NCBI GenBank assembly: GCA_944322855.1
Contig: CALUQG010000004.1
Span: forward strand, 94,013-143,210
Source: Candidatus Gastranaerophilales bacterium
GTDB lineage: Bacteria > Cyanobacteriota > Vampirovibrionia > Gastranaerophilales > Gastranaerophilaceae
Reading direction: 5' to 3'
Length of the DNA stretch: 49,198 bases
Positions 8,696 to 17,898 of the stretch are shown here, piece after piece; within the stretch, counting starts at the first letter, position 1, and every line of letters begins with the position of its first letter. The notes beneath the pieces are model-generated. The model was not told the origin of the DNA. It was given only the letters and a program-made list of their open reading frames with translations, and ran no database searches. Both the position numbers and the translations under genes were made by a program.

Positions 8696-9730
8696 TTAAA
8701 ACTGTTTTAAAAATCTGATGTCATTATTGAAAAACAGTCTTATATCATCTATACCCCATTTGAGCATAGCAAGTCTTTCAACCCCCATGCCAAACGCAAA
8801 TCCCGAGTATACTTCAGAATCTATATCAACATTTTTCAATACATTCGGATCAACCATTCCGCAGCCGAGAATTTCAAGCCATCCTGTACCGGAACATGTA
8901 CGGCAGCCTTTACCTTCACACATTATGCATTGAACATCCACCTCTGCAGACGGCTCTGTAAAAGGGAAAAAACTGCTTCTAAATCTTGTCGGTCTGGCCG
9001 TTCCAAAATAAAGTCTCAAAAATTCATTCATGACTCCCTTTAATTCGGCAAAAGTAATATCTTTGTCTACGATGAGTCCTTCTATCTGGTGGAATAAATT
9101 ATTTTTTCTTGCACTTACTGATTCTTTTCTGTATACACGGCCTGGTGAAATAACTCTGATAGGCGGTCTGTGAGTAAGCATTTCATGAATTTGTGCGCCG
9201 GATGTCTGGCTTCTCAAAACCACGTTTTTGGCAACTTCTGTATAAAAAGTATCCTGCATATCTCTTGCCGGATGGTCTTTGGGAGTATTTAGCATGTCAA
9301 AGTTAAAATATTCTGTTTCAACTTCCGGCGAATTTTCATTTTTTACTACCGAAAATCCCATTCCCTGGAATATTTCAACTATTTCATCTATTGTTTGAGT
9401 CAGAGGATGTTTTTTGCCGTAAGGTATATAAGAACCGGGCAATGTTATATCTATTCTTTCTTTTTCAAGTTTTTCATTCAGTTCTTTTTGATAAAAACTT
9501 TGATATTTTTCATCCAGCTTTTCTTCAATATCTTTTGAAATCTGGTTTGAAAGTGAACCGACTATTCTTTTGTCTTCATTTGACAGGTCTTTTAGATTTT
9601 TTTTGATATTATTAAGTTCACTTTTTCTGCTGAGATAAGTATTTCTCACCTCTTCTACATCAGCTGTTGAGCTTATGTTATTTATAGCTTCAAGTGCCGC
9701 AGCATGAATTTTTTCTAAAGTTTCTTTCAT
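8696..9730 (-). CDS. pheS: Phenylalanine-tRNA ligase alpha subunit
   Basis: At 344 residues this has the normal size for bacterial PheS, which pairs with PheT to charge tRNA-Phe. The N-terminal ~90 residues form the tRNA-binding coiled coil. The class II core follows, with motif 2 FHQIEGLIVD, the Cys-rich loop CIMCEGKGCRTC, ILGCGMVDP, and motif 3 FGMGVERLAML near the end. It stands alone: no pheT is next to it, although many genomes have pheST together, so the beta subunit must be elsewhere. GGGTGG precedes the ATG. Confidence 0.97.
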   Translation of the reverse strand: MKETLEKIHAAALEAINNISSTADVEEVRNTYLSRKSELNNIKKNLKDLSNEDKRIVGSLSNQISKDIEEKLDEKYQSFYQKELNEKLEKERIDITLPGSYIPYGKKHPLTQTIDEIVEIFQGMGFSVVKNENSPEVETEYFNFDMLNTPKDHPARDMQDTFYTEVAKNVVLRSQTSGAQIHEMLTHRPPIRVISPGRVYRKESVSARKNNLFHQIEGLIVDKDITFAELKGVMNEFLRLYFGTARPTRFRSSFFPFTEPSAEVDVQCIMCEGKGCRTCSGTGWLEILGCGMVDPNVLKNVDIDSEVYSGFAFGMGVERLAMLKWGIDDIRLFFNNDIRFLKQF

Positions 9731-9834
9731 TTTCCACCCTCTGGTTTCTATTTATAAATAGATTATATAATAAAGAAGAATTTTAATAAAAACATTATTT
9801 AGAGCAAATTCACTACCGGCAATTATTCATATAC

Positions 9835-10488
9835 CTACTGAGAAACAATTGCAGCACCGGAACTCGTACCGAGTCTGTCAGCACCTGCTTCAATCATATC
9901 AATAGCTTTTTGTCTGTCACGAATTCCTGCCGATGCTTTTACTCTTAACCCATGGGGTTTAACGATTTCTGCCATAAGTTTTACATCTTCAGCTTTTGCA
10001 CCGGCTCCGTTTTTTACAAATCCCGTTGATGTCTTTACAAAATCAGCTCCGGCTTCTACACATATTTCGCAGGCTTTTTTTATTTCTTCTTTTTCCAGCA
10101 AATCTGTTTCAAGAATTACTTTCAACGGTTTGTCTGCGCAGGCATTTTTTACTGTTTCGATATCTTTTTTTACAAATTCATATTCTTTGTCTTTAAGTTT
10201 TGAGACATTGATAACCATATCAATCTCATCTGCTCCGTCTTGAACAGCAAGCTGTGTCTCAAATGCCTTTACTTCGCTTTTGTTTGCTCCGAGCGGAAAG
10301 CCTACAACAGTGACTATTTTTATATTGGTGTCTTTTAGATAATTTTTGGCATCAGCAACATTGATAGGATTAACACACACACCAAGAAAATTATATTTCT
10401 TTGCTTCTTCATATAATTTTTGAAGTTCTTCTTTTTTTGCATCCTGTTTCAGAAGTGTATGTTCTATATATTTTGAAAGTTCATTCAT
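9835..10488 (-). CDS. deoC: Deoxyribose-phosphate aldolase
   Basis: The 217-residue enzyme splits 2-deoxyribose-5-phosphate into glyceraldehyde-3-phosphate and acetaldehyde in deoxynucleoside breakdown. Visible active-site landmarks are EIDMVINV (the conserved Asp), FVKTSTGF with the Schiff-base Lys near residue 151, and RVKASAGIR with the second Lys near 183. The chain ends with LGTSSGAAI, the phosphate-binding region. The length is that of the short bacterial type. It follows recO by 23 bp on the same strand, so the two are probably cotranscribed although their functions are unrelated. Confidence 0.96.
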   Translation of the reverse strand: MNELSKYIEHTLLKQDAKKEELQKLYEEAKKYNFLGVCVNPINVADAKNYLKDTNIKIVTVVGFPLGANKSEVKAFETQLAVQDGADEIDMVINVSKLKDKEYEFVKKDIETVKNACADKPLKVILETDLLEKEEIKKACEICVEAGADFVKTSTGFVKNGAGAKAEDVKLMAEIVKPHGLRVKASAGIRDRQKAIDMIEAGADRLGTSSGAAIVSQ

Positions 10489-10511
10489 TTTTTTAACCTT
10501 TTTTATGTAGT

Positions 10512-11273
10512 TTATCTTGTCATTTCTAGTATTTGACCTGATTTAATTCTTTTTGGAGAATGCTGTTCTATGTGTTTGCTCAAAATATTAAAACAGAAAT
10601 CGCATATTTTTTCTGTAGCAAGTTCGTCATATCTGCTTTTTGCATCAAAATCAAGCTGCAAAAGAGTATTCAAAAAATCTCTGATTTTGTAGTGAAGTTT
10701 TACAGACTTAAATTCTTGTTTTCTACATTCAAAACAGACTACCCCCCCGTTTTGAGGCGAAAACCATATGTTTTCTCTGTCAGGATGATTTCCGCAGCAT
10801 ACGCAAGTTTCAAGTTCAAGAGAATAACCGGCTATGTGAGTAATTTTGAGTTGAAATTTTATTATTGCAAGCATCATTTCAACTTTATTTTTCGACATGG
10901 AAATTGCATCAAGAGTTTTGTAAAACAGTTCATAAATCTCTTCACTGTTCGGGTCATTTTCAACACCGAAAGCGTTAATAATCTCACCGCAGTATATGGA
11001 ATAAAAAAGCTTGTCCATATCCTTTCTGGTATTTTTAAAAGTGTTCAAAGATTCTGCCTGACAGATTGTATTAAGGTTTTTCCCCTGACGCATCAACAGC
11101 TTGTTTGCTATCAGCATGTCCATTCTGCCGCCGAGTTTGCTGGTCGTTTTTTTTACCCCTTTTGCTACACCTTTGATTATACCCTTTTCTTTTGAATACA
11201 TGACAACTATTTTGTCAGTTTCTGACAAATTATAAGATTTTAGGTTTATAGCGTTTGTTGTAAAGTTTTGCAT
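10512..11273 (-). CDS. recO: DNA repair protein RecO
   Basis: At 253 residues the length is right for RecO, which helps load RecA on SSB-coated gaps in the RecFOR pathway; recF is also in this window, at 16756. The N-terminal OB domain starts TTNAINLKSYNLSETDKIVVMYS, shown here only as its first part. A zinc site is made by CVCCG near residue 157 and CFEC near 178. The ATG follows the pilT stop by two bases, so translation is probably coupled. Confidence 0.93.
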   Translation of the reverse strand: MQNFTTNAINLKSYNLSETDKIVVMYSKEKGIIKGVAKGVKKTTSKLGGRMDMLIANKLLMRQGKNLNTICQAESLNTFKNTRKDMDKLFYSIYCGEIINAFGVENDPNSEEIYELFYKTLDAISMSKNKVEMMLAIIKFQLKITHIAGYSLELETCVCCGNHPDRENIWFSPQNGGVVCFECRKQEFKSVKLHYKIRDFLNTLLQLDFDAKSRYDELATEKICDFCFNILSKHIEQHSPKRIKSGQILEMTR

Positions 11274-11275
11274 TT

Positions 11276-12391
11276 TTAGAACTGAATATCAAATTTGTCC
11301 ACTGTACCGTGGTAAGCTCCTCTAAGCATCTGTTCAATTTCAACTTTATTGTCAGAAACTTCAACAGCTGTTTCTTTCGAAATCAACCCTTCTTTAATCA
11401 ATTGAAGAAGCGACATGTTCATTGTAATCATGTCGTTGTAAGAGCCTTTTTTAACAAGATCATAAATCTGTTCAAGCTCGTCTTTGATAATAAAGTCTTT
11501 GATAGTTGGTGTAACAACCATAATCTCGCATGCCGGAATACGTCCGTGTCCTGATTTGAGAGGCAGAAGTTTCTGGGCAACGCATGCTCTGAGTGTTTCT
11601 GCAAGCTGTTTTCTTACTCCGTCTCTATCTTTCGGGTCAAACATGCCTACAATTCTGTTCACTGTTTGGATAGCATCGTTTGTATGCAAAGATGCTATTA
11701 CAAGGTGGCCTGTTTCTGCGGCTTTCATCGCACTGGTTAAAGTTTCAAGATCCCTGATTTCACCTATCAGAATAACATCCGGATCCTGTCTCAGGGCATA
11801 TTTTACACCGTCAGGGAATGAAAGTGTATCAATTTCGACTTGTCTTTGTGTAATTATGCAATTTTTGTTTGAATAAATAAATTCAATAGGATCTTCTATA
11901 GTAATAATATGTTTGCGTTCATTTTTGTTAATCAAATCAATCAATGAAGCAATTGTAGTAGACTTACCTGACCCTGTAGGCCCTGTTACAAGAACTATTC
12001 CGCTATGAAATTTTGCAAACATATTTAAAGCCGGAGGCAGTTTTAGTTCTGCAAAAGAAGGGATTTCATAAGGAATTATACGAAATACCAGAGAAGTATT
12101 TCCTAACTGTCTGGCAAGGTTTATTCTGAATCTTGAAATACCTTTTATTTCATAAGAAAAATCCAAATCAAATGCGGCCTGCACTTTTGTTCTCAAATAT
12201 TTTGGCAAAACAACATTTAAGACATGGGAAATATCTTTTTCTTTTATAACCGGATAATTTGTTTTAACAATCTTTCCGTCTTTTCTGACGACAGGAACCT
12301 CATCAATTCTCAAATGAACGTCAGAAACACCTTCTTCTACAGCTTTTCTCAAAAAAGCATTTATATCAAAAATAACTTCATTCTTTTCCAC
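11276..12391 (-). CDS. pilT: PilT-family type IV pilus retraction ATPase
   Basis: A hexameric secretion-type ATPase of ~371 residues. It has Walker A GPTGSGKST, the Asp box IITIEDPIEF, Walker B DVILIGEIRDLET, and the His box GHLVIASLHTNDA. The C-terminal region has NMSLLQLIKEGLISKETAV, which corresponds to the PilT-specific motif that distinguishes retraction from assembly ATPases. I chose the GTG at 12391 because AGAGGAG lies 6 nt upstream; an ATG 17 codons earlier is in frame but lacks a good site. No pilin or PilB is nearby, so it may serve twitching encoded elsewhere, or another function. Confidence 0.9.
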   Translation of the reverse strand: MEKNEVIFDINAFLRKAVEEGVSDVHLRIDEVPVVRKDGKIVKTNYPVIKEKDISHVLNVVLPKYLRTKVQAAFDLDFSYEIKGISRFRINLARQLGNTSLVFRIIPYEIPSFAELKLPPALNMFAKFHSGIVLVTGPTGSGKSTTIASLIDLINKNERKHIITIEDPIEFIYSNKNCIITQRQVEIDTLSFPDGVKYALRQDPDVILIGEIRDLETLTSAMKAAETGHLVIASLHTNDAIQTVNRIVGMFDPKDRDGVRKQLAETLRACVAQKLLPLKSGHGRIPACEIMVVTPTIKDFIIKDELEQIYDLVKKGSYNDMITMNMSLLQLIKEGLISKETAVEVSDNKVEIEQMLRGAYHGTVDKFDIQF

Positions 12392-12496
12392 GATAATCTC
12401 CTCTAGCCACATTATAACTTGTTTTTTGGATAAAGGAAACAAATTTATATTAATTAATACATGTGAATGAGAAGATTAAAAGATTATATTCAAAAG

Positions 12497-12529
12497 AAGA
12501 AATAAAAACTCCGTCTGCAAAGACAGAGA
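12497..12529 (-). terminator. Rho-independent terminator on the minus strand
   Basis: CTCCGTCT (12509-12516) and AGACAGAG (12521-12528) pair around GCAA, with one G-U pair. On the minus strand a T-rich run follows. It lies just downstream of the gene remnant at 12558 and is probably that gene's old terminator. Confidence 0.65.
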
Positions 12530-12557
12530 GAAGATATAAGCTATATAAGAATAAATA

Positions 12558-12722
12558 TTACCATTTAATAATAACTTTACCCGGAGCACCGTCAGCTCTG
12601 TTGCTTGAATAAATTGTATTGTAGGTAGCAGTGCCGTACTGAGATACTTTTAAAGCACTTGTGCTGCTGTCACCTCCAACAGCAGCTTTGATTATAAAGC
12701 TTTTTGCTTTTGAAGGTGAACC
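12558..12722 (-). pseudogene. C-terminal remnant of an unidentified protein
   Basis: On the minus strand a 54-codon frame follows directly after an in-frame TAG (12725-12723) and ends in TAA at 12558. It has no start codon and no ribosome binding site. The peptide contains KAKSFIIKAAVGGDSST, SQYGTATYNTIYSS and ends GAPGKVIIKW. The composition and the abrupt beginning suggest the tail of a secreted or surface repeat-type protein whose 5' part is lost. I do not recognise the family. The region from here up to 12879 holds no other clear gene. Confidence 0.45.
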
Positions 12723-12879
12723 CTATTTATAGTACAAAAAATTTACAACAGAGTTGGCGAATTCTGTGATCAGAATGAGTGCATTCACTGTTAATTATAC
12801 TTGCAGATCTATCATCATGCTAAGTGCCATCGCAATTTCTTTTCTTAAATCTATCGAATAAAATAACTGAATGTAATTA

Positions 12880-13605
12880 TTAGTTACTTTGACCTGCTCT
12901 ATATCCGCACCATGCAAAGATTGCAGGCATAAGTTTATCCAGATGCAATGCTTCAACAAAAGGTATTTTTGCTATAACAAATGCACCGAGTGCGTCATCC
13001 ATATTCACTATTGAATCTTTTAAAGTAAGTTTTCTGTCCGGTTCTTTGTCTTTCGGATCATTAATAATGTTAGACAGCCATGCGGCAAGAGGCATACCTG
13101 CAATTAATCCTGTCACAATTGCCGCAAATTTTACCGACCTTGAATCTTTATATTTTACGTTATCTTTGATAAGATTTAAAGCTCCGCCGACAAGCAGTGT
13201 CGGGATTGTTGCATTCATAAACTGGAAAACACCTTCCTGGAGTTTTCTTTTTTTATTTGATTTTTTATCTGCAATTATACCTGCAGCAACACCTCCTGCA
13301 ATACTTGTTGTGCTCAAGCCGATAACCTGAGGAAGTTCGTATCTGATATTAACAAGATGTTTCAATTTTAGTTTTGAAAGGCTTTTCAATTTATTTTGCT
13401 TCATTGCAAAATAAATCATAGGAAGTATAGTAGCAATCCCTGCGCCTGCTGCTACTTTAGCTTTTGTTTTTGTATCGGCTTCAAACACTCTGTGATTTCT
13501 TTTGTAATACCAGGATGAATATACATTGTTTTTTGCATGAGCTGCATTTTGAAACGCTGTAAAAACATTTGATTTATTATTTGTTTTATTTACAGTTAGT
13601 GTCAT
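12880..13605 (-). CDS. Hypothetical membrane protein
   Basis: The 241-residue protein belongs to no family I recognise. Its N-terminal ~45 residues are polar. Hydrophobic, Gly/Ala-rich stretches then follow at about 50-67 (AAGAGIATILPMIYFAM), 92-110 (VIGLSTTSIAGGVAAGII), 132-147 (TIPTLLVGGALNLI), 160-180 (FAAIVTGLIAGMPLAAWL) and near the C-terminus. Basic segments (KKSNKKRK) lie between them. There is no strong ribosome binding site before the ATG. It stands alone between a gene remnant and a divergent gene. A role in the cytoplasmic membrane is all that can be said. Confidence 0.75.
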   Translation of the reverse strand: MTLTVNKTNNKSNVFTAFQNAAHAKNNVYSSWYYKRNHRVFEADTKTKAKVAAGAGIATILPMIYFAMKQNKLKSLSKLKLKHLVNIRYELPQVIGLSTTSIAGGVAAGIIADKKSNKKRKLQEGVFQFMNATIPTLLVGGALNLIKDNVKYKDSRSVKFAAIVTGLIAGMPLAAWLSNIINDPKDKEPDRKLTLKDSIVNMDDALGAFVIAKIPFVEALHLDKLMPAIFAWCGYRAGQSN

Positions 13606-13713
13606 AGGTTAATGATGGTTTCTAAACTATCTAATCGAATTCTATCACAATAAAACTACTGATGCGAAAAAATTGCTATAATAAATTGTATAGTTTTTTT
13701 AAGGAGAAAAAAT

Positions 13714-14178
13714 ATGATTATTGATAAAATTGATAATGCCCGTTTTTACTATTGTTTGGGTGAAAGTTTTAAAAAAGCTTTTGAGTATCTTCAAAATACG
13801 GACATGAAAAATCTCCCCTGCGGAAAATATGAAATTGACGGGGATAATATATTTGTATCGGTTCAGGATTATCACACAAAACCTGAAAAAGAAGGAAAAT
13901 TTGAGGCTCACAAAAAATATACGGATATACAGTTTGTTATTCTGGGTGAAGAGCAAATGGGCTTTGGAAATATTGAAAATTATAAACCATCTACCTTTTA
14001 TGATGAAAAAAATGATATTGTCTTTCTTGAAAATAAAGAGGAGAAAAACTTTTTTGCGCATGTAAAAGAAGGATATTTTGTCATATTTATGCCTCAGGAT
14101 GCACATATGCCCTGTATAGAGAATAATAATCCGGCATATGTCAAAAAAGCGGTTGTAAAAATAAAAACAGGCTCATAA
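13714..14178 (+). CDS. YhcH/YjgK/YiaL family protein
   Basis: The 154-residue cupin-like protein matches the YhcH/YjgK/YiaL family (DUF386). Family features are KYEIDGDNIFVSVQDY, the conserved EGKFEAHKKYTDIQ, and the metal-site-like FMPQDAHMPC near the C-terminus, where His and Glu side chains would bind a metal. Family members are linked to sialic acid or sugar acid use and to biofilm formation, but the reaction is poorly defined. AAGGAG stands ahead of the ATG, and a terminator follows directly. It is monocistronic. Confidence 0.9.
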   Translation: MIIDKIDNARFYYCLGESFKKAFEYLQNTDMKNLPCGKYEIDGDNIFVSVQDYHTKPEKEGKFEAHKKYTDIQFVILGEEQMGFGNIENYKPSTFYDEKNDIVFLENKEEKNFFAHVKEGYFVIFMPQDAHMPCIENNNPAYVKKAVVKIKTGS

Positions 14179-14195
14179 TAAAGCCTGTTTTTTTA
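14165..14195 (+). terminator. Rho-independent terminator
   Basis: ACAGGCT (14167-14173) pairs with AGCCTGT (14182-14188), followed by a run of seven T. It ends the YhcH-family gene and overlaps its stop codon. Confidence 0.88.
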
Positions 14196-14216
14196 TTTTT
14201 TGTTAATTTCTTCCGG

Positions 14217-15734
14217 TTATTTATTATCAATCGGTCTCATTGTCGGGAATGCAATGACGTCTCTAATAGTCTGAGAATCTGTCAACAGCATAACCAATCT
14301 GTCAATACCCATTCCCATACCGCCTGTCGGAGGCATGCCGTATTCAAGAGAAGTAATGAAATCTTCATCGAGTTCCATAGCCTCTTCATCGCCGTTTGCT
14401 TTTGCCAGAGCCTGCGCTTCAAATCTGCTTCTTTGATCTATCGGATCAGTAAGCTCAGAGAATGCATTGGCAAGTTCCCAGCCGTTTATTCTTGTTTCAA
14501 AACGTTCTGTCAATCTTGAATTGTCTCTGTGAACTTTAGCCAGAGGTGAAATTTCTCTCGGATAATCAATAATATGGCAGGGCTGAATTAGTGAAGGTTC
14601 AATTTTTTCTTCAAAAACAGCTTCAACAACCTGACCCCAGTTCATATCATCATCAACCTGAACATGAAGTTTTTTAGCGGCTTCAACTGCCTGATGAGCA
14701 TCATAAATTTCCATGAAATCAACACCGGTAGCTTCTTTGATTGAGCCGAGCATTGTTTTTCTGTCCCATGGCGGAGTCAAATCAATTTCGTGCTCGCCGT
14801 ATTTGATTTTCATTGTGCCAAGAACCTCTTGAGCTACGTATGCAACCATGTTTTCTGTCAGAGTCATCATATCATTGTAATCCGCATATGCCTGATACAA
14901 TTCAATCATGGTAAATTCAGGGTTGTGGCGTGTATCGATACCTTCGTTTCTAAAGCATCTTCCGATTTCATAAACTCTTTCTGAAACTCCACCGACAATG
15001 AGTCTTTTCAGATATAACTCAAGAGCAATTCTCAGTGTCAAATCCATATCGAGTGCATTGTGGTGTGTTGTGAATGGTCTTGCGTTTGCACCGGAAGCCG
15101 TTGTCTGCAAAATCGGAGTCTCGACTTCCAAAAATCCTTCTTTAGAAAGATATTCTCTGATTTTTTGTATAATCAGACTTCTTTTTCTGAAAGTATCACG
15201 AACTTCTTCGTTCATAATAAGGTCAACATATCTTTGTCTGTAGCGTGTTTCTACATCAGTAAGACCGTGAAATTTTTCGGGAAGAGGCAAAAGTGATTTT
15301 GAAAGCAATTTGTAATCAGTTGCTTTGATTGAAAGTTCGCCTCTCGGTGTTCTTCTTATTGTACCTTGAAATCCTACAATATCACCAATATCAACGAGTT
15401 TTAGAGTTTTAATTTTTTCAACATCCATGTTTTCTTTGTGAGAGAAAATTTGGATTTTGCCTGATGCATCCATCAAATCAATAAACATGCCTGTGTTGCG
15501 GATTGCCATAACACGGCCTGCAACATGGTATTCGTCATTTGTTTCTTCACCGGCAGGCAAATCTTTATATTTTTCCTGCAAAGCTTTTGCTGAAGCATTT
15601 TTGTCATATGAATAAGGATAAGGATTTATCCCTTTATCAGCAAGTTCTGTTAATTTTTGTATTCTTGTATTTCTGATTGAATTCAATGTTGGTGCATTCA
15701 TTGTTGATGTATGCGTTGAATTGTTATCTGACAT
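14217..15734 (-). CDS. lysS: Lysine-tRNA ligase (class II)
   Basis: The 505-residue enzyme charges tRNA-Lys. It has an N-terminal OB-fold anticodon domain (VAGRVMAIRNTGMFIDL) and the class II core, with ETPILQTTASGANARPF, motif 2 FRNEGIDTRHNPEFTMIE, and motif 3 GGMGMGIDRLVML near the end. The ATG at 15734 was chosen because AAAAGGA lies just ahead of it; an in-frame ATG six codons upstream would overlap that site. It is divergent from the HD-domain gene across ~80 bp. Confidence 0.97.
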   Translation of the reverse strand: MSDNNSTHTSTMNAPTLNSIRNTRIQKLTELADKGINPYPYSYDKNASAKALQEKYKDLPAGEETNDEYHVAGRVMAIRNTGMFIDLMDASGKIQIFSHKENMDVEKIKTLKLVDIGDIVGFQGTIRRTPRGELSIKATDYKLLSKSLLPLPEKFHGLTDVETRYRQRYVDLIMNEEVRDTFRKRSLIIQKIREYLSKEGFLEVETPILQTTASGANARPFTTHHNALDMDLTLRIALELYLKRLIVGGVSERVYEIGRCFRNEGIDTRHNPEFTMIELYQAYADYNDMMTLTENMVAYVAQEVLGTMKIKYGEHEIDLTPPWDRKTMLGSIKEATGVDFMEIYDAHQAVEAAKKLHVQVDDDMNWGQVVEAVFEEKIEPSLIQPCHIIDYPREISPLAKVHRDNSRLTERFETRINGWELANAFSELTDPIDQRSRFEAQALAKANGDEEAMELDEDFITSLEYGMPPTGGMGMGIDRLVMLLTDSQTIRDVIAFPTMRPIDNK

Positions 15735-15813
15735 ATTTAATTTCCTTTTCATTACTTCATTAATATTTATTTTATCATCAAAAAAATTTTTGTTTACATG
15801 TTATTATGTCTGT

Positions 15814-16728
15814 ATGATAGATGAACAGACAGCACACAGTTTTTTTAAAGCACTTGAGGAAATGGAAAATCCTGACGGAGCGTTTTTGAATACAAATCTG
15901 GATGCGGATTTGTTTTCAATTGAGCTGCAATATGGCAGGCATCAATTTATTGAAGATATTAAAAAAGCTGTTTCTAATATGAGCGATTCCGAAAAAATGA
16001 ATGCAACAAGCTTTTTTGGATTTGCTATAGAAGAAGGGGACGGATTTTCGACTTTGAGAGGTTATCCGTCTATTGAAAATTTGAATAAAGAAGATGCAAT
16101 TTCGCATGCAAAAGTTTATCACTATGTCAAAGAATTTGTTTCCGACAATGAAGCTTTAATCAAAAACCATCCGGTTACAACAAAATGTCTAAATGCAATT
16201 ATAAAAACTTTCCCGGAATTTTTGACAATAATCGGCAAAGTTCAGCATAAAACTCATAGTTATACCGTAGATATCCATACGCTAAAAGTTTTGCAAGGAG
16301 CAATGAAAAATTCTCTATATAAAACTCTGCCGCTAAATGACAGAAGAGCTTTGCAAATAGCTATTTTGATGCATGATATAACGAAAAAAGAAGGTGAAAT
16401 TGACAAATCGCATCCTGCATGTTCTGCAAGAGATGCCTCTTTTATTCTCAATAAAATTGATATACCGCAAGAAGAAAAATCTAAAATATGTCTGATAATA
16501 AGAAATCATGACTGGCTTGAAAGATATAACAAAAAAATTACTTCTGCAGAGGAATTTGCAAATATTTTAAAAGACGGAAACAATTTCAAAATGCTTTGTA
16601 TACTTGCAGAAGCCGATTTGAGAGCTGTACAAAAAGACGGTGCTTTTTATCAAAAATATGCGAATGTATTAAATGAAGGATACAAAGAAATAAGCACATT
16701 AATTAACAAAGAAGTTTCTGCTGCATAG
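15814..16728 (+). CDS. HD-domain protein related to the HD region of GlnD
   Basis: About 304 residues when started at the ATG at 15814; the longer frame adds a hydrophobic stretch that overlaps the lysS start. The segment FPEFLTIIGKVQ, then THSYTVDIHTLKVL, then ILMHDITKKEG near residues 160-225 is an HD metal-binding phosphohydrolase core like that of the PII uridylyl-removing enzyme GlnD. HPACSARDA and IIRNHDWLERY supply further His and Asp ligands. No nucleotidyltransferase domain is present, so this is not GlnD itself. No Shine-Dalgarno sequence stands before the ATG. recF follows 27 bp later on the same strand. Substrate unknown. Confidence 0.82.
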   Translation: MIDEQTAHSFFKALEEMENPDGAFLNTNLDADLFSIELQYGRHQFIEDIKKAVSNMSDSEKMNATSFFGFAIEEGDGFSTLRGYPSIENLNKEDAISHAKVYHYVKEFVSDNEALIKNHPVTTKCLNAIIKTFPEFLTIIGKVQHKTHSYTVDIHTLKVLQGAMKNSLYKTLPLNDRRALQIAILMHDITKKEGEIDKSHPACSARDASFILNKIDIPQEEKSKICLIIRNHDWLERYNKKITSAEEFANILKDGNNFKMLCILAEADLRAVQKDGAFYQKYANVLNEGYKEISTLINKEVSAA

Positions 16729-16755
16729 AAAATTACAGGGGATTTTTGAGACAGT

Positions 16756-17898
16756 ATGTTTATTAAATCTGTTGAATTGAAAAACTATAGAAACTATGAA
16801 GATTTAAGTCTGGAATTTTCGTCGGATAAAATTCTTTTGATAGGAAAAAATGCTCAGGGAAAAACAAATCTGCTTGAAGCCCTGTACTATCTTTCCTGCT
16901 TGAACAGCGCCAGAGCAAAAACCGACAGCGAACTTATTTTGTGGAATAAAGATTTTGCAAAACTAAAAGCAGTTGTTGAGAAACATGAGATTGAAAGAGA
17001 ATTGGAAATAACAATTAATCCGCCGAAAAGAAAAGAGTTAAAAGTTAACGGAATAAAGAAAACAAAATCTGCTGATTTTTGTACAAATCTTTCTGTTGTA
17101 TCTTTTTCGGTAAATGATTTGCTTTTATTAAGAGGTGTACCGGATGATAGAAGAAGCTGGCTTGATATGGCAATAAGCCAGATTTATCCGGCTTATCCGG
17201 ACAGAGTTTCAAAATACAATAAAATCAGAACACAAAAAAATAATTTGTTAAAAGAAATAAAAGGCAATATAAATGCCGATACATCTCTTCTTGATGTTTT
17301 CAATATGCAGTTGTCAGTTTCTGGAAGTAACATTATATTTTTACGGCTTAAATTTTTGAAAGAAATTCAAAAAATAGCAATGGAAAAACATATACAAATA
17401 GCGGAAAATGAAATTCTTACAACAGTTTATAATTCAACTGTTTCTGGTGATATTGATTTTTGTTCAAAAAATGAATTTTCGGTTGAAGAAATTGCAAAAC
17501 AGTTTGAACAAAAACTGGCAGAACGAAAACTTGAAGAAATTATTCGTGCACAGTCTTTAGTCGGGCCGCATAGAGATGATGTTTCGTTTTTTATAAACAA
17601 TATTGAAGCAAAGAAATTTGCATCCCAGGGACAGCAAAGAACTATTGTGCTCAGTCTTAAACTTGCGGAATTGGAATTAATAAAAGAAAAAATAGAAGAC
17701 ACTCCTGTTCTTCTGCTCGATGATGTACTGGCAGAGCTAGATAATATAAGGCAGAATTATCTTTTGAATACGATAGGAACAAATATACAAACTATAATAA
17801 CTTCTGTTGACACATTACATTTTGATGAAAAATATCTTGAAAATGTAGAGATATTTAAAATTTCAAACGGTACTTTAGTCAATCAGGTTAAATTCTGA
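16756..17898 (+). CDS. recF: DNA replication and repair protein RecF
   Basis: At 380 residues this SMC-like ATPase has the size of RecF, which loads RecA at gaps with RecO and RecR. The N-terminus is IKSVELKNYRNYEDLSLEF, with Walker A IGKNAQGKTNLLEALY near residue 35. LVGPHRDDVSF, ASQGQQRTIVLSLKLAE (the ABC-type signature) and VLLLDDVLAELD (Walker B and D loop) complete the fold. It is not next to dnaN or gyrB. The last 11 bp overlap the convergent gene at 17888. Confidence 0.97.
   Translation: MFIKSVELKNYRNYEDLSLEFSSDKILLIGKNAQGKTNLLEALYYLSCLNSARAKTDSELILWNKDFAKLKAVVEKHEIERELEITINPPKRKELKVNGIKKTKSADFCTNLSVVSFSVNDLLLLRGVPDDRRSWLDMAISQIYPAYPDRVSKYNKIRTQKNNLLKEIKGNINADTSLLDVFNMQLSVSGSNIIFLRLKFLKEIQKIAMEKHIQIAENEILTTVYNSTVSGDIDFCSKNEFSVEEIAKQFEQKLAERKLEEIIRAQSLVGPHRDDVSFFINNIEAKKFASQGQQRTIVLSLKLAELELIKEKIEDTPVLLLDDVLAELDNIRQNYLLNTIGTNIQTIITSVDTLHFDEKYLENVEIFKISNGTLVNQVKF

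Noticed and set aside
10560-11195. Long plus-strand frame opposite recO
   Set aside because: It is antisense to a well-recognised gene and its product has no protein-like features.
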